From positions 1 through 16,388 of the forward strand of contig JAWVYO010000051.1 in assembly GCA_033722675.1 (NCBI GenBank): a stretch of 16,388 bases of DNA, in the 5' to 3' direction. This DNA comes from DATHYU01 sp033722675 (lineage in GTDB: Bacteria; Actinomycetota; Acidimicrobiia; Spongiisociales; UBA11373). The notes under the pieces are model-generated. The model was not told where the DNA came from and did no database searches. It saw only the letters and a list, made by a program, of their open reading frames with translations. The position numbers were made by a program, and so were the translations under genes. Shown in pieces: positions 1 through 7,645 of the stretch; the stretch's first letter is position 1; the number at the start of each line of letters is the position of its first letter.

Positions 1-627
1 GAGGTACCGGGGCATCGGTTCCCGTTCGGCGGTGGGTGTTCGACGGTGGAGGCGGGTGGCGGTGGCTTCGAGGCGGGCGACGAGTCCGGCACCGACGTGG
101 GGTTCGAGGTCGGCTTCGACCCGCACCATGCCCAGGTCGGTGACCCGATGCCGCAGCGAGCGGGCCTTCCGTTGCCGGTCGGCGAGGTCGGTGCGGTCGG
201 TGGCGGCGAGTCGTCGGTCCCGGGCGCGGTCCCGCAGCACCCCGAACCCCTCCGACGCGGCCACCTCCAAAAGGTCGGCGGTGGCGCCCGGCGCCTCGGT
301 CTCGGTGCGGGCGATCTCGGCGGCCTCATCCGCGGACACCGAAGCGGTGCGCATCGCCTCGTCCAACTCGGGGGTTCGCTCCAAGGCCTCGGCGGTGGCC
401 AGGGTGCGTCGCGCCCGACCCACCGACGTGCCCGTCACCCGCGCCACCGTGCGGGCGTCACGGAGGCGCCCCGACAGCACCGTCGTCCCGTACGCGGCGA
501 GCTTCGCCACCCGGGCGTAGCGGGCCAGCAGCTCGTTCACCTCCGGCTCCGACAACGACCCGGGGGCCAGGCCGCGGTTCACCCGCTCCAACGCCCCGAT
601 CGCATCGTTCAACAACGCACGATCCAT
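1..627 (-). CDS. DUF222 (13E12-repeat) / HNH endonuclease-family protein, 5' part only
   Basis: This minus-strand gene starts with ATG at 627 and stays open to the window edge, giving 209 residues with no stop. The visible part is the alpha-helical, Arg/Ala-rich DUF222 region. It begins MDRALLNDAIGALERVNRG and includes the stretch RTVARVTGTSVGRARRTLA, followed by long charged helices ending near RLHRRTPTAEREP. Members of this family usually run 400-500 residues and carry a C-terminal HNH nuclease motif. That part would lie outside the window and cannot be checked. The family is typically present in many copies per actinobacterial genome, and the biological role is not established. The start is the first ATG after an upstream region with no in-frame alternative that I favour. 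A purine-rich GGGG run lies just upstream. Family identification rests on composition and pattern, without a search. Confidence 0.8.
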   Translation of the reverse strand, partial: MDRALLNDAIGALERVNRGLAPGSLSEPEVNELLARYARVAKLAAYGTTVLSGRLRDARTVARVTGTSVGRARRTLATAEALERTPELDEAMRTASVSADEAAEIARTETEAPGATADLLEVAASEGFGVLRDRARDRRLAATDRTDLADRQRKARSLRHRVTDLGMVRVEADLEPHVGAGLVARLEATATRLHRRTPTAEREPMPRYL

Positions 628-634
628 ACCCCCA

Positions 635-649
635 ACCTGCCCCACAGGT
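635..649. promoter_or_regulatory. Short inverted repeat upstream of the DUF222 gene
   Basis: ACCTG (635-639) and CAGGT (645-649) form a perfect 5-bp inverted repeat around a 5-bp centre, 8 bp upstream of the ATG at 627. It could be an operator or a small hairpin in the leader. Arms this short also arise by chance in GC-rich DNA. Confidence 0.25.
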
Positions 650-711
650 GTGACAGATCCTCGACCCGCGCCGGCGAGGTCAGGCGTCCCGAAGGGCTAC
701 TGCGGCTGTTC

Positions 712-717
712 TAGGGT
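712..717 (+). promoter_or_regulatory. Candidate -10 element for a leaderless start at 726
   Basis: The hexamer TAGGGT fits the actinobacterial TANNNT -10 pattern. It ends exactly 8 nt before the ATG at 726, the spacing expected if transcription starts at or next to the start codon. The intervening GAGGTGAG could instead act as a ribosome binding site, so a very short leader is also possible. No clear -35 is seen. Confidence 0.4.
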
Positions 718-725
718 GAGGTGAG

Positions 726-1034
726 ATGGAGATCGAGATCAGGTATTTCGATGACTGCCCCAATTGGCGGCTGACAGCGTCGCGGATCGAGCAGGTCGTC
801 TCGGATCTTGGGATCGACGCAGAACTGTCGCTGGTCCGTGTCGATTCGCCGAAGAAGGCTGAGCGGATGCGGTTCCGAGGCTCGCCGACGGTGCTGGTCG
901 ACGGGGTCGACCCGTGGGGGAATCCTGATGCTCCCGTGGGCCTCGGTGGCCGCGTCTACCGCACGGAGTCGGGATTCGCTGGTTCTCCCTCTGAGGCTCA
1001 ACTGCGCGACGTCATCGCCACGGCAGCCAGCTGA
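726..1034 (+). CDS. Thioredoxin-like DF-family (seleno)protein homologue
   Basis: This is a 102-residue protein with a thioredoxin-like layout. A first beta strand leads into YFDDCPNW with Cys11, followed by a helix. A conserved FRGSPTVLVDGVDP segment follows at residues 50-62, where SP takes the place of the cis-Pro loop, and then a GLGGRVYRT segment at 72-80. This order matches the small proteins annotated as DF-family (seleno)proteins or thioredoxin-family proteins in actinobacteria, whose role is unclear. In the family as I recall it, the second segment reads GL-x-C/U-RVY, giving a second redox residue. Here that position is Gly75 (codon GGC, one base from TGC). The protein would therefore retain one redox Cys. 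The gene stands alone, with a candidate hairpin just past its stop. Confidence 0.7.
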   Translation: MEIEIRYFDDCPNWRLTASRIEQVVSDLGIDAELSLVRVDSPKKAERMRFRGSPTVLVDGVDPWGNPDAPVGLGGRVYRTESGFAGSPSEAQLRDVIATAAS

Positions 1035-1037
1035 AAC

Positions 1038-1062
1038 GGGACTCGGAGAGCAGTGGAGTCCT
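1038..1062 (+). terminator. Candidate hairpin after the DF-family gene
   Basis: GGACTC (1039-1044) and GAGTCC (1056-1061) are perfectly complementary around an 11-nt loop, and the stem begins 4 nt after the TGA at 1032-1034. No U-tract follows, so it may only be a weak or Rho-assisted terminator or an mRNA-stabilising stem. Confidence 0.35.
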
Positions 1063-1179
1063 GACGGGGGTCCCGGGGCGCTCGACCTCCTCCTGGCCAT
1101 CGGAGCGAGAGCTGCCCGACCGCCTGCCGGGGACGGCGTCCAGGATCAGCGTACGACACGGGATTCGCGTCACTCCTGG

Positions 1180-1185
1180 GATACT
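1180..1185 (+). promoter_or_regulatory. Candidate -10 element for leaderless VOC gene
   Basis: GATACT (5 of 6 matches to TATACT) ends 6 nt before the ATG at 1192. The intervening CTCCTC is pyrimidine-rich and cannot serve as a Shine-Dalgarno site, which supports leaderless translation from 1192. Confidence 0.5.
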
Positions 1186-1191
1186 CCTCCG

Positions 1192-1587
1192 ATGCACGAG
1201 ACACCGGCCGACCCGCCCCTCCGCGCCGCCCGGACCGCTCGACCCGCCCGGCACTACGACGAGGTGGTCGCCTGGTACCGCGACCTGGTCGGACTCCCCG
1301 TGATCGGCGAGTTCGGGGGCGGGGAGTTCGACGGGACGATCTTCGGCCTCCCCGACGAGCGGTTCCAGCTCGAGCTCCTCCGGCATCGCTCCGGCGAGCC
1401 GGCGCCGCAGCCGACCGAGGAGGACCTCCTCGTCCTCTACCTCGCCGACGAGACCGGCCGGGCCGCCATCGAAGAACGCCTCGAAGCCGCCGGGGAGGAG
1501 CCGGTCCCCCTGGCCAACGGCTACTGGGCCGGGATCGGAGCCGTCGGCTACCGGGACCCCGACGGCTGGATCCTCGTCATCGCCTGA
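1192..1587 (+). CDS. VOC-fold (glyoxalase/dioxygenase superfamily) protein
   Basis: This 131-residue protein is about the length of a single VOC domain made of two beta-alpha-beta-beta-beta modules. Module one includes RPARHYDEVVAWYRDLVGLP, the usual helix with F/WYRD-x-x-GL, and ends in a strand with FQLELLRH. Module two contains LLVLYLAD, a helix (AAIEERLEAAGEE), and the characteristic end GYRDPDGWILVIA. Proteins of this kind bind metals or small molecules and include glyoxalase-like and resistance proteins, so the substrate cannot be read from the sequence. The usual N-terminal metal-ligand His appears to be replaced (LRAAR... start), while the Glu in LELL is present. I chose ATG 1192 over longer in-frame starts because a -10 element sits directly before it and the domain begins there. 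It converges with the threonine aldolase gene, 6 bp away. Confidence 0.75.
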   Translation: MHETPADPPLRAARTARPARHYDEVVAWYRDLVGLPVIGEFGGGEFDGTIFGLPDERFQLELLRHRSGEPAPQPTEEDLLVLYLADETGRAAIEERLEAAGEEPVPLANGYWAGIGAVGYRDPDGWILVIA

Positions 1588-1593
1588 TCGGGG

Positions 1594-2619
<1,026 letters not shown>

Positions 2620-2629
2620 GGCGGCACCG

Positions 2630-3538
2630 TCACTCGCCGAGGGCCGCGGTCTCGCCCTCGGCACCGAGGCCGCAGTCCTCGATGGCGGCATCGAGGTCGG
2701 CGTTGCCGAAGGCGACCCGCTCGTACAGCACGACGGCCCGGAGCTCGGTCTCGGTCAGCGAGTTCCCGAACCCCGGCATGAGGGCGCCGCTGGACCCGAC
2801 GGGCGTCTCGGTGGCGCCGTACGTGGGGTCGGGCCAGTCCGCCGTGCCGATGCGCACCCACTCGACGTGCGACTCGCACTGGCCGGTGGGGAAGGTCGCG
2901 AGGATCGCGCCACCGGTGAAGCCGGGGAAGTTGGCGTTGCCGCCGCCGTTGGCGCCGTGGCACGCCGCACAGGAGGCGTACGTCTCCTCACCGATCGCGA
3001 AGAAGTCGATCGTGCCCTCGCCGTAGGCGGATCCGTCGCAGCCGACGGCCTCGCCCGTGATCGGGTCGACGGCGAGCCGCCCGGCGTCGCCGCAGTTCGG
3101 CCCGTTCGGGAGGAACAGGGCGTAGGTGATGGCGAACACGGGCACGATGATGAACACGGCCACCAACCAGTTGGGGACGCCGCCCGCCACGACGAGCTCC
3201 TCGTCGTCGACGACCTCGTCCTCCTCCGCGGGCTCGGCCGCCTCCAACTCGTCGTCGGCGGGGACGTCGGCGTCGCCGACGACCTCGACCTCGGGACCCT
3301 TCGGCTCCTCGGGCTCCGCCTCCGCTGCGGCCTCGGGCGCGGGTTCGGAGGCGGTGGACTCGGCCGCCGGAGCATCGCCCCCGCCGCCGGATGCGACGAT
3401 CTCGCCGCCGCCGGCCCAGGCGCGGAGGACGTCCTCGACCGACACACCCTCGGACTGGGCGCGGGCACGGGCCGAACGCTCGACCATCGAGGCCGGGGCG
3501 TTCATGGCCTCCGCTGCTTGCTGGAGGAGCTCGTCCAT
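2630..3538 (-). CDS. Membrane-anchored monohaem cytochrome c (CcoP-like position), with N-terminal RSA motif
   Basis: This 302-residue protein is built from distinct parts. Residues 15-43 form a short helical motif (PASMVERSARARA... VEDVLRAWAG) shared with the cytochrome b subunit of the divergent operon. Residues ~44-118 are a very acidic Ala/Glu/Pro linker. One membrane helix spans ~122-144. The outer domain has one haem c site C190-A-A-C193-H194 and a likely axial Met254 in GALMPGFGN. Four further Cys (149, 167, 221, 289) could form two disulfides outside the cell. It follows the CcoN/CcoO-like gene by 22 bp and occupies the CcoP position, but it has one haem motif where CcoP has two. It probably relays electrons between quinol oxidase and oxidase components, a role inferred from context. 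The acidic cytoplasmic linker is long and low complexity. Confidence 0.82.
   Translation of the reverse strand: MDELLQQAAEAMNAPASMVERSARARAQSEGVSVEDVLRAWAGGGEIVASGGGGDAPAAESTASEPAPEAAAEAEPEEPKGPEVEVVGDADVPADDELEAAEPAEEDEVVDDEELVVAGGVPNWLVAVFIIVPVFAITYALFLPNGPNCGDAGRLAVDPITGEAVGCDGSAYGEGTIDFFAIGEETYASCAACHGANGGGNANFPGFTGGAILATFPTGQCESHVEWVRIGTADWPDPTYGATETPVGSSGALMPGFGNSLTETELRAVVLYERVAFGNADLDAAIEDCGLGAEGETAALGE
3410..3496 (-). repeat. RSA motif, copy 3 (cytochrome c N-terminus)
   Basis: This encodes residues 15-43 of the cytochrome c. It aligns without gaps to the two copies in the cytochrome b C-terminal subunit at P, S/H, L/M, R-S-A, A-x-A, G, V-E, L and the final G. It is described further under the findings. 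Confidence 0.6.
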
Positions 3539-3560
3539 GGGTGTTCGTTCTACCTCGTTC

Positions 3561-5498
3561 CTATTCCAAACCGGTCACGTACGCGGCGAGGGCGCGCAGG
3601 TCGTCGTCGGAGAGATGGCCGTACGCCGGCATCGTCGACCACGGCCTGCGGACGTCGTCGACGGCGTCACCGGGGGGATCGCGCGGGTCGGCGAGATAGG
3701 CCCGCATGAGCCGCTGACTGTTGGTCGGCTCCCGGCTGCCGGCATGGGCGAGGTCCGGCCCGATCCGCTCGAGACCGAGCACCGCGCCGTCGGAGTCCAC
3801 GTAGTCGCCCGGCACGGAGACGGGACCGAGACCGACGTCGGTGACGATCGGGCGCACCTGCTGCGTGTGGCAGTACCAGCAGCCCTCCGACAGGTAGAGC
3901 TCGTAGCCCCGCTCGAACAGCGGGTCGGTGCGGACGCGCGAGGGGCTGTCCTCGGCGAGGAGGGAGGGCTCGTCGCCGGCGTCGATCGCCGGGACGACGA
4001 ACACGACGAGGGCGGCGGCGACCACGAGCAGGAACGCGCCCTGGACGACGACACCGAGCCGCTGGGTGGGCGCGCCCTCGGGCTCCAGCGGCCCTTCGAC
4101 CTCACCGGCCTCGCCCGTGGCGTTGAGCACCAACCCGGCGAGGAACGGGAGGAGGGAGACGGCGAAGATCGCGAGCCCCACGAGGTTGACGACGTCGGGT
4201 CCCTCGGCCGCCCGCAGGGTGTTGCGGAAGCCCTCGCCGACGTTTTCGTAGGCCTGTGAGTTGACGCCGGCCACCCAGGTGTACCCGGCCTGGAGGCCGG
4301 ACACCCAGCGGGACAGCACGGCGATCCCGAGGCCCCCCGCCGCCAGGACCAGGTGGACGCCGGCGAAGTTCCGCCGCCAGTACCGGCCGATGCCCAGCAC
4401 GTGATAGGCCGCCGCCATGGCGAGGAACCCGAACGCTCCCAGCAGGGTGAGTTGCTCGAATCCCGTGCCCCACGCGGTGAGGTGCACGACCGAACTCGAC
4501 GACCGGAAGCTCTGCACGACGAGCACGAGGGGCACGAGTGCGAAGAGGGCGAGCCCGACGGCGACGAAGGTGATCGGGACGGAGCGCCGCGCCTGTTCGA
4601 AACGGCCGCGCATCGCGTAGGCCAGATCGGCGATGACCGCCACCACCGCCACGAGGAGGCCGAGGGCGAAGACCACCGGGACGGTCCCGAGCCATTCCTC
4701 GGCGGGGCCGTACTGGAGATAGTGCGGTGCGGTCCACGGCCAGGTGAACACCAGGGACCAGAAGGCGAGGACCCCGAGACGCGGATGCCACTCGCCGGCC
4801 ACGCGGCCGAGCAGGTAGTACGCCACGCCGATGCCCGCCGACGCCGGGGCGAGTCCGGCGAGCAGCGTCACGGCGAACCAGCCCTGCAGGGCGTCGCCGA
4901 GACCGTCGAAGAGCGGGACGGCGCCGATGGCGTACCCGATCGCGTAGAACCAGAGGGCGCCGACCAGATACCAGGCGGCGGTCGGGAGGCGATCGGAGGC
5001 GGCGGCGGCGGTACGCGTCGCCACCACGGCGGCGACCAGGAACCCGACGCCGACGATGGCGTCGGACCACAGCGGGAGTTCGAGGTAGCGGCCTCCGGCC
5101 CCCTGACCGGCGACGCCCACGGCCACCGACCCGGCGGCGACGCCTCCGGCGACCACGAGCAGATTGAGGAGGGCGACGCGTGGCAGCGCCAGACGGGACC
5201 CGGTGAGACGCGGGAGCATGTAGTACGCGGCGGCGACGGCCATGAGGCCCAGCCAGCCGTAGAGCAACGCGGCGAACGAAACGGGCAGGAGGCGGCCGTA
5301 GCTCAGGGCGGCCGAGCCCGACAGGAAGTCAGGCTCGACGAGCTTGGCGGCGGCGCCGAGGTAGACGAGCACGCCGACGACGAGGAAGAGCACCGCGGCG
5401 ACGCCGTGGGCTCGGGCGACGCTGTCGGGGCCGGGGTCGGTCGGAGCGGACGCGACGTCGTCGACGTCCGGCTCCGCCACGGTCTCGGCGGCGGTCAC
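3561..5498 (-). CDS. Fused CcoN-like / CcoO-like protein lacking the catalytic histidines
   Basis: This is a 645-residue polytopic protein. Residues ~30-460 form about 12 membrane helices matching the CcoN (cbb3 oxidase subunit I) order: GRLLPVSFAALLYGW, AYYMLPRLTG, FWSLVFTWPWTAPHYLQY, VVHLTAWGTGFEQL, and VSGLQAGYTW. After a linker and one more helix (~485-503), residues ~525-645 form a CcoO-type cytochrome c with C540-W-Y-C543-H544, QQVRP, RIGPDLAHAG and axial Met623 in TMPAYGHL. The CcoN half is abnormal. The TM2 His is Ser74, the TM6 CuB His is about Thr211, the TM7 HH pair is His259-Tyr260, and the TM10 GHVH is G-F-E-Q (346-349). It should therefore not bind haem b, b3 or CuB normally. 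GTG 5498 is chosen because AGGAGG lies upstream; an ATG at 5570 has no such site. It is the first gene of its operon. Confidence 0.8.
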   Translation of the reverse strand: MTAAETVAEPDVDDVASAPTDPGPDSVARAHGVAAVLFLVVGVLVYLGAAAKLVEPDFLSGSAALSYGRLLPVSFAALLYGWLGLMAVAAAYYMLPRLTGSRLALPRVALLNLLVVAGGVAAGSVAVGVAGQGAGGRYLELPLWSDAIVGVGFLVAAVVATRTAAAASDRLPTAAWYLVGALWFYAIGYAIGAVPLFDGLGDALQGWFAVTLLAGLAPASAGIGVAYYLLGRVAGEWHPRLGVLAFWSLVFTWPWTAPHYLQYGPAEEWLGTVPVVFALGLLVAVVAVIADLAYAMRGRFEQARRSVPITFVAVGLALFALVPLVLVVQSFRSSSSVVHLTAWGTGFEQLTLLGAFGFLAMAAAYHVLGIGRYWRRNFAGVHLVLAAGGLGIAVLSRWVSGLQAGYTWVAGVNSQAYENVGEGFRNTLRAAEGPDVVNLVGLAIFAVSLLPFLAGLVLNATGEAGEVEGPLEPEGAPTQRLGVVVQGAFLLVVAAALVVFVVPAIDAGDEPSLLAEDSPSRVRTDPLFERGYELYLSEGCWYCHTQQVRPIVTDVGLGPVSVPGDYVDSDGAVLGLERIGPDLAHAGSREPTNSQRLMRAYLADPRDPPGDAVDDVRRPWSTMPAYGHLSDDDLRALAAYVTGLE

Positions 5499-5508
5499 TG
5501 GCTCGGTT

Positions 5509-5514
5509 CCTCCT
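5509..5514 (-). promoter_or_regulatory. Shine-Dalgarno site deciding the GTG start at 5498
   Basis: AGGAGG on the minus strand lies 10 nt before the GTG at 5498, a slightly long but workable spacing. No comparable site precedes the upstream in-frame ATG at 5570. Confidence 0.6.
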
Positions 5515-5590
5515 GGGTCGGCGCGCCGTGCGGGCCGGAGACTAGCGATCGGGGCCTCCGCCGCCCGCATCGGGTGATCGGGTGGCGGGC

Positions 5591-5619
5591 ATTCTGGGGC
5601 CCGGATGGGCGCTGGTCAA
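5591..5619 (-). promoter_or_regulatory. Sigma-A-type promoter for the CcoN/CcoO-like operon
   Basis: On the minus strand TTGACC (5619-5614) is followed after exactly 17 bp by CAGAAT (5596-5591), matching TTGACA and TATAAT at 5/6 and 4/6. Transcription would start near 5584, giving a leader of about 85 nt before the GTG at 5498. The 5499-5767 region contains this promoter, the opposing one at 5729-5734, and no other gene or recognised operator. Confidence 0.6.
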
Positions 5620-5705
5620 AAAGGAGCCGGGCCGATCCCGCGGGCCATCGACGGCGGGACGACGAGGTACGGTGGCGGCCGCCGACCAGGGCCGTTCGCC
5701 TCTGA

Positions 5706-5734
5706 TTTCCGAGATCGGTCCTGCGTCGTACAAT
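5706..5734 (+). promoter_or_regulatory. Promoter for the b6f-like operon
   Basis: TACAAT (5729-5734) is a 5/6 match to the -10 consensus. A weak -35, TTTCCG (5706-5711), lies 17 bp upstream. The start would be near 5741, leaving a leader of about 27 nt that contains the GGAG at 5756-5759, 8 nt before the GTG at 5768. Confidence 0.55.
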
Positions 5735-5767
5735 GCGCCCCCAAGCGGTCTCCCTGGAGCACCTCAC

Positions 5768-6388
5768 GTGACGCAGCAGCAGCGGGTTCGGATCGGAGTG
5801 ATCGGCGTCGGCGCCGGTCTCGTGGTCCTGCTCCTCGGCAGCTTCGCCGCCCATTTCACCGCCCTCCCCGAGACCAACGCGGTGGGCCAGGAGATCTACC
5901 CCCACATCCCCAGATGCCTCCCCTTCGGCCTCGACGAGGACTTCGGATGCTGGATGATCCCCACCGCCAGTCAGTCCGTGGCGTTCCTCGGATCGCAGGT
6001 CCTGATGGGCGCGATCGTCGTCGGATGGATCTGGAAGCGGGAGATGACGTGGGCCATCGCGACGCTGGCCGCGCTGCTCTTCACCATCGAGATGCTGCTC
6101 CTCTTCGGGGTCGTCCCCAACCAGTGGCTGGCCCTCACCCAGGGCAACTTCGAGTGGACCGGCCAGAAGATCTGGTTCACCCTGCCCGAATGGCTCGTCC
6201 TCAACAACGAGGTCTCGATCTCCTTCGGTGTCGTGAAGGACGCCGTGGCCGGCGGGTACTCCGCCGTCCTGTTGGGCGCCATCGCCGTCACCATGTACAA
6301 GTTGCAGGAGCGGGCGAAGCAGCCACCGGCGCCGAAGCCGGAGCCGGTCTCGCCCTACGGCCGACCCGTCGTGAAGGGAGGGAACTGA
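5768..6388 (+). CDS. Unrecognised 4-TM membrane protein, first gene of the b6f-like operon
   Basis: This is a 206-residue protein starting at GTG 5768, chosen because GGAG lies 8 nt upstream and because a longer reading would run through the promoter. I see membrane helices at about 10-30, 72-90, 94-115 and 161-178, plus a loop with Cys50 and Cys61 between helices 1 and 2 that could form a disulfide outside the membrane. An amphipathic Trp-rich stretch (NFEWTGQKIWFTLPEWLVLNNE) lies around 127-148. The tail is Pro-rich and basic, and presumably cytoplasmic. There is no haem, iron-sulphur or nucleotide motif. It sits 3 bp ahead of the ferredoxin gene, so a membrane anchor for the ferredoxin or an accessory subunit of the cytochrome complex is plausible. 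That is inference from position only. Confidence 0.7.
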   Translation: MTQQQRVRIGVIGVGAGLVVLLLGSFAAHFTALPETNAVGQEIYPHIPRCLPFGLDEDFGCWMIPTASQSVAFLGSQVLMGAIVVGWIWKREMTWAIATLAALLFTIEMLLLFGVVPNQWLALTQGNFEWTGQKIWFTLPEWLVLNNEVSISFGVVKDAVAGGYSAVLLGAIAVTMYKLQERAKQPPAPKPEPVSPYGRPVVKGGN

Positions 6389-6391
6389 GCC

Positions 6392-6838
6392 ATGGCGAAA
6401 TCAGACGTCTGGTTCGAGACCATCCCGATGCGGGACGACTACCAGCTGGCGGTCGTCGACGGCGAGTACCTCAAGGCCGCCGTCCGGCCCAAGCAGTTCC
6501 TCCACATCGACGAGGCGGAGTGCATCCTCTGCGAGGGCTGCGTCGACATCTGCCCCTGGAAGTGCATCCACTACGTCTCCACCGAGGCGATCGCCGAGGC
6601 GGTGGAGATCGACGACCCCCGGTCACTCGGCACCGAGTTCGGGATGTTCGTGGTCGACGAGGACGTGTGCACCCGCTGCGCCCTCTGCATCGACCGCTGC
6701 CCCACGGGAGTGATCAGCCTCGGTAAGTTCGAGGGCTCGCTCGCCCAGCAGGCGGCGGAGTCCGACCTGCCGCTGTGGGAGGTCGACAGCGGGCAGCGGG
6801 ATCACAAGAACGGCTACGCCTACGGCATGCGGTACTAG
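6392..6838 (+). CDS. 2x[4Fe-4S] ferredoxin-domain protein of the b6f-like operon
   Basis: This is a 148-residue soluble protein with two complete CxxCxxCxxxCP cluster motifs, at Cys44-47-50-54 and Cys93-96-99-103. The motifs are separated by an insert of about 38 residues, longer than in simple bacterial ferredoxins and reminiscent of NuoI-like or subunit-type dicluster proteins. An extra Cys58 follows the first motif. The N-terminal ~40 residues and a charged C-terminal tail (GQRDHKNGYAYGMRY) have no recognised domain. The ATG at 6392 has GGAGGG 9 nt upstream. Lying between a membrane protein and cytochrome b in one tight operon, it is likely a peripheral electron-input or output subunit on the cytoplasmic side of the cytochrome complex. 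The partner is inferred. Confidence 0.85.
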   Translation: MAKSDVWFETIPMRDDYQLAVVDGEYLKAAVRPKQFLHIDEAECILCEGCVDICPWKCIHYVSTEAIAEAVEIDDPRSLGTEFGMFVVDEDVCTRCALCIDRCPTGVISLGKFEGSLAQQAAESDLPLWEVDSGQRDHKNGYAYGMRY

Positions 6839-6850
6839 GACGGAGGAATA

Positions 6851-7633
6851 GTGGCGAACGGCAACGGCGACAGCCGCACCACGGTCGGCGAGCGGCTCGG
6901 AGAGGTCGGCGAGAAGATCCGGGGCAGCGAGGCCTGGGAATCGATCTTCCGGCCCGGCTCACCCTTCCGCAAGGGCTACTCGGACAGCCCGAGGAACCGC
7001 TCGTACGTGATCATGAACAACGTGCTCTATCACCTCCACCCGGTGAAGGTGAAGCGGCACGGCGTGCGGCTGTCCTACACGCTCTGCCTGGGCGGACTGT
7101 CGTTCTTCCTCTTCATCCTCCTGACCATCACCGGCATCTTCCTGATGTTCTACTACCGGCCCAGCGCGCCGGACGCGTACAACGACATCGCGTCGCTGTC
7201 GACGTCGGTGGCCTTCGGGCAGCTGGTGCGCAACATCCACCGCTGGGGCGCCCACCTCATGGTGATCACGGTGTTCCTGCACATGACCCGGGTCTTCTAT
7301 CACGGCGCCTACAAGCCGCCGCGTGAGTTCAACTGGGTCGTCGGCGTGGTGCTGCTGCTCCTCACCCTGCTGCTCTCGTTCACCGGCTACCTGCTCCCCT
7401 GGGACCAGCTGGCCCTGTGGGCGGTCACCGTGGGGTCGAACATGGCCGGGTACACACCGGTCTTCGGCAACCAGGTCAGTTTCGTGCTGCTCGGTGGGAT
7501 CCAAGTGGGCGCGCCGACGCTGTTGCGGTTCTACGTCTTACACGTCCTCGCGCTCCCGTTCCTCATCGTCATCTTCATGGCGGTGCACTTCTGGCGGGTC
7601 CGCAAGGACGGCGGCATCTCCGGTCCGCTCTAA
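6851..7633 (+). CDS. Cytochrome b6-like subunit (N-terminal half of cytochrome b)
   Basis: This is a 260-residue, four-helix cytochrome b half that binds two b haems in a quinol:cytochrome c reductase. The His ligands are His130 (NIHRWGAH), His144 (FLHMTRVF), His231 (YVLHVLALP) and His246 (AVHFWRVRK). Other b6 signatures are MFYYRPS (99-104), TGYLLPWDQ (178-186) and the C-terminus RKDGGISGPL. The whole is closer in pattern to plastid b6 and Bacillus QcrB than to the long unsplit actinobacterial QcrB. Cys79 in YTLCLGG lies where b6 carries the Cys that covalently holds haem cn (ci). The N-terminal ~50 residues are an extra hydrophilic extension. GTG 6851 follows a strong GGAGGA, and 12 bp separate the gene from the ferredoxin. 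Confidence 0.93.
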   Translation: MANGNGDSRTTVGERLGEVGEKIRGSEAWESIFRPGSPFRKGYSDSPRNRSYVIMNNVLYHLHPVKVKRHGVRLSYTLCLGGLSFFLFILLTITGIFLMFYYRPSAPDAYNDIASLSTSVAFGQLVRNIHRWGAHLMVITVFLHMTRVFYHGAYKPPREFNWVVGVVLLLLTLLLSFTGYLLPWDQLALWAVTVGSNMAGYTPVFGNQVSFVLLGGIQVGAPTLLRFYVLHVLALPFLIVIFMAVHFWRVRKDGGISGPL

Positions 7634-7645
7634 GGAGGAATCGGC

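Noticed and set aside
46..714. Long plus-strand frame across the left edge
   Set aside because: It is the antisense shadow of the DUF222 gene. The composition (runs of Gly, Arg, His, Pro) is unlike a folded protein and no domain is visible.
942..953. In-frame UGA selenocysteine in the DF-family gene
   Set aside because: The family includes selenoproteins, but here the codon at the key position is GGC and no in-frame TGA occurs before the stop at 1032-1034.
4353..5705. A 450-codon plus-strand frame antisense to the CcoN/CcoO-like gene
   Set aside because: The translation is rich in Gly/Arg/Glu/His with no membrane or enzyme pattern, and the minus-strand protein has clear family motifs.
5499..5767. 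Search for a Rex operator in the divergent promoter region
   Set aside because: No TTGTGA...TCACAA-like palindrome is present. A single TTGACC is explained as a -35 element.
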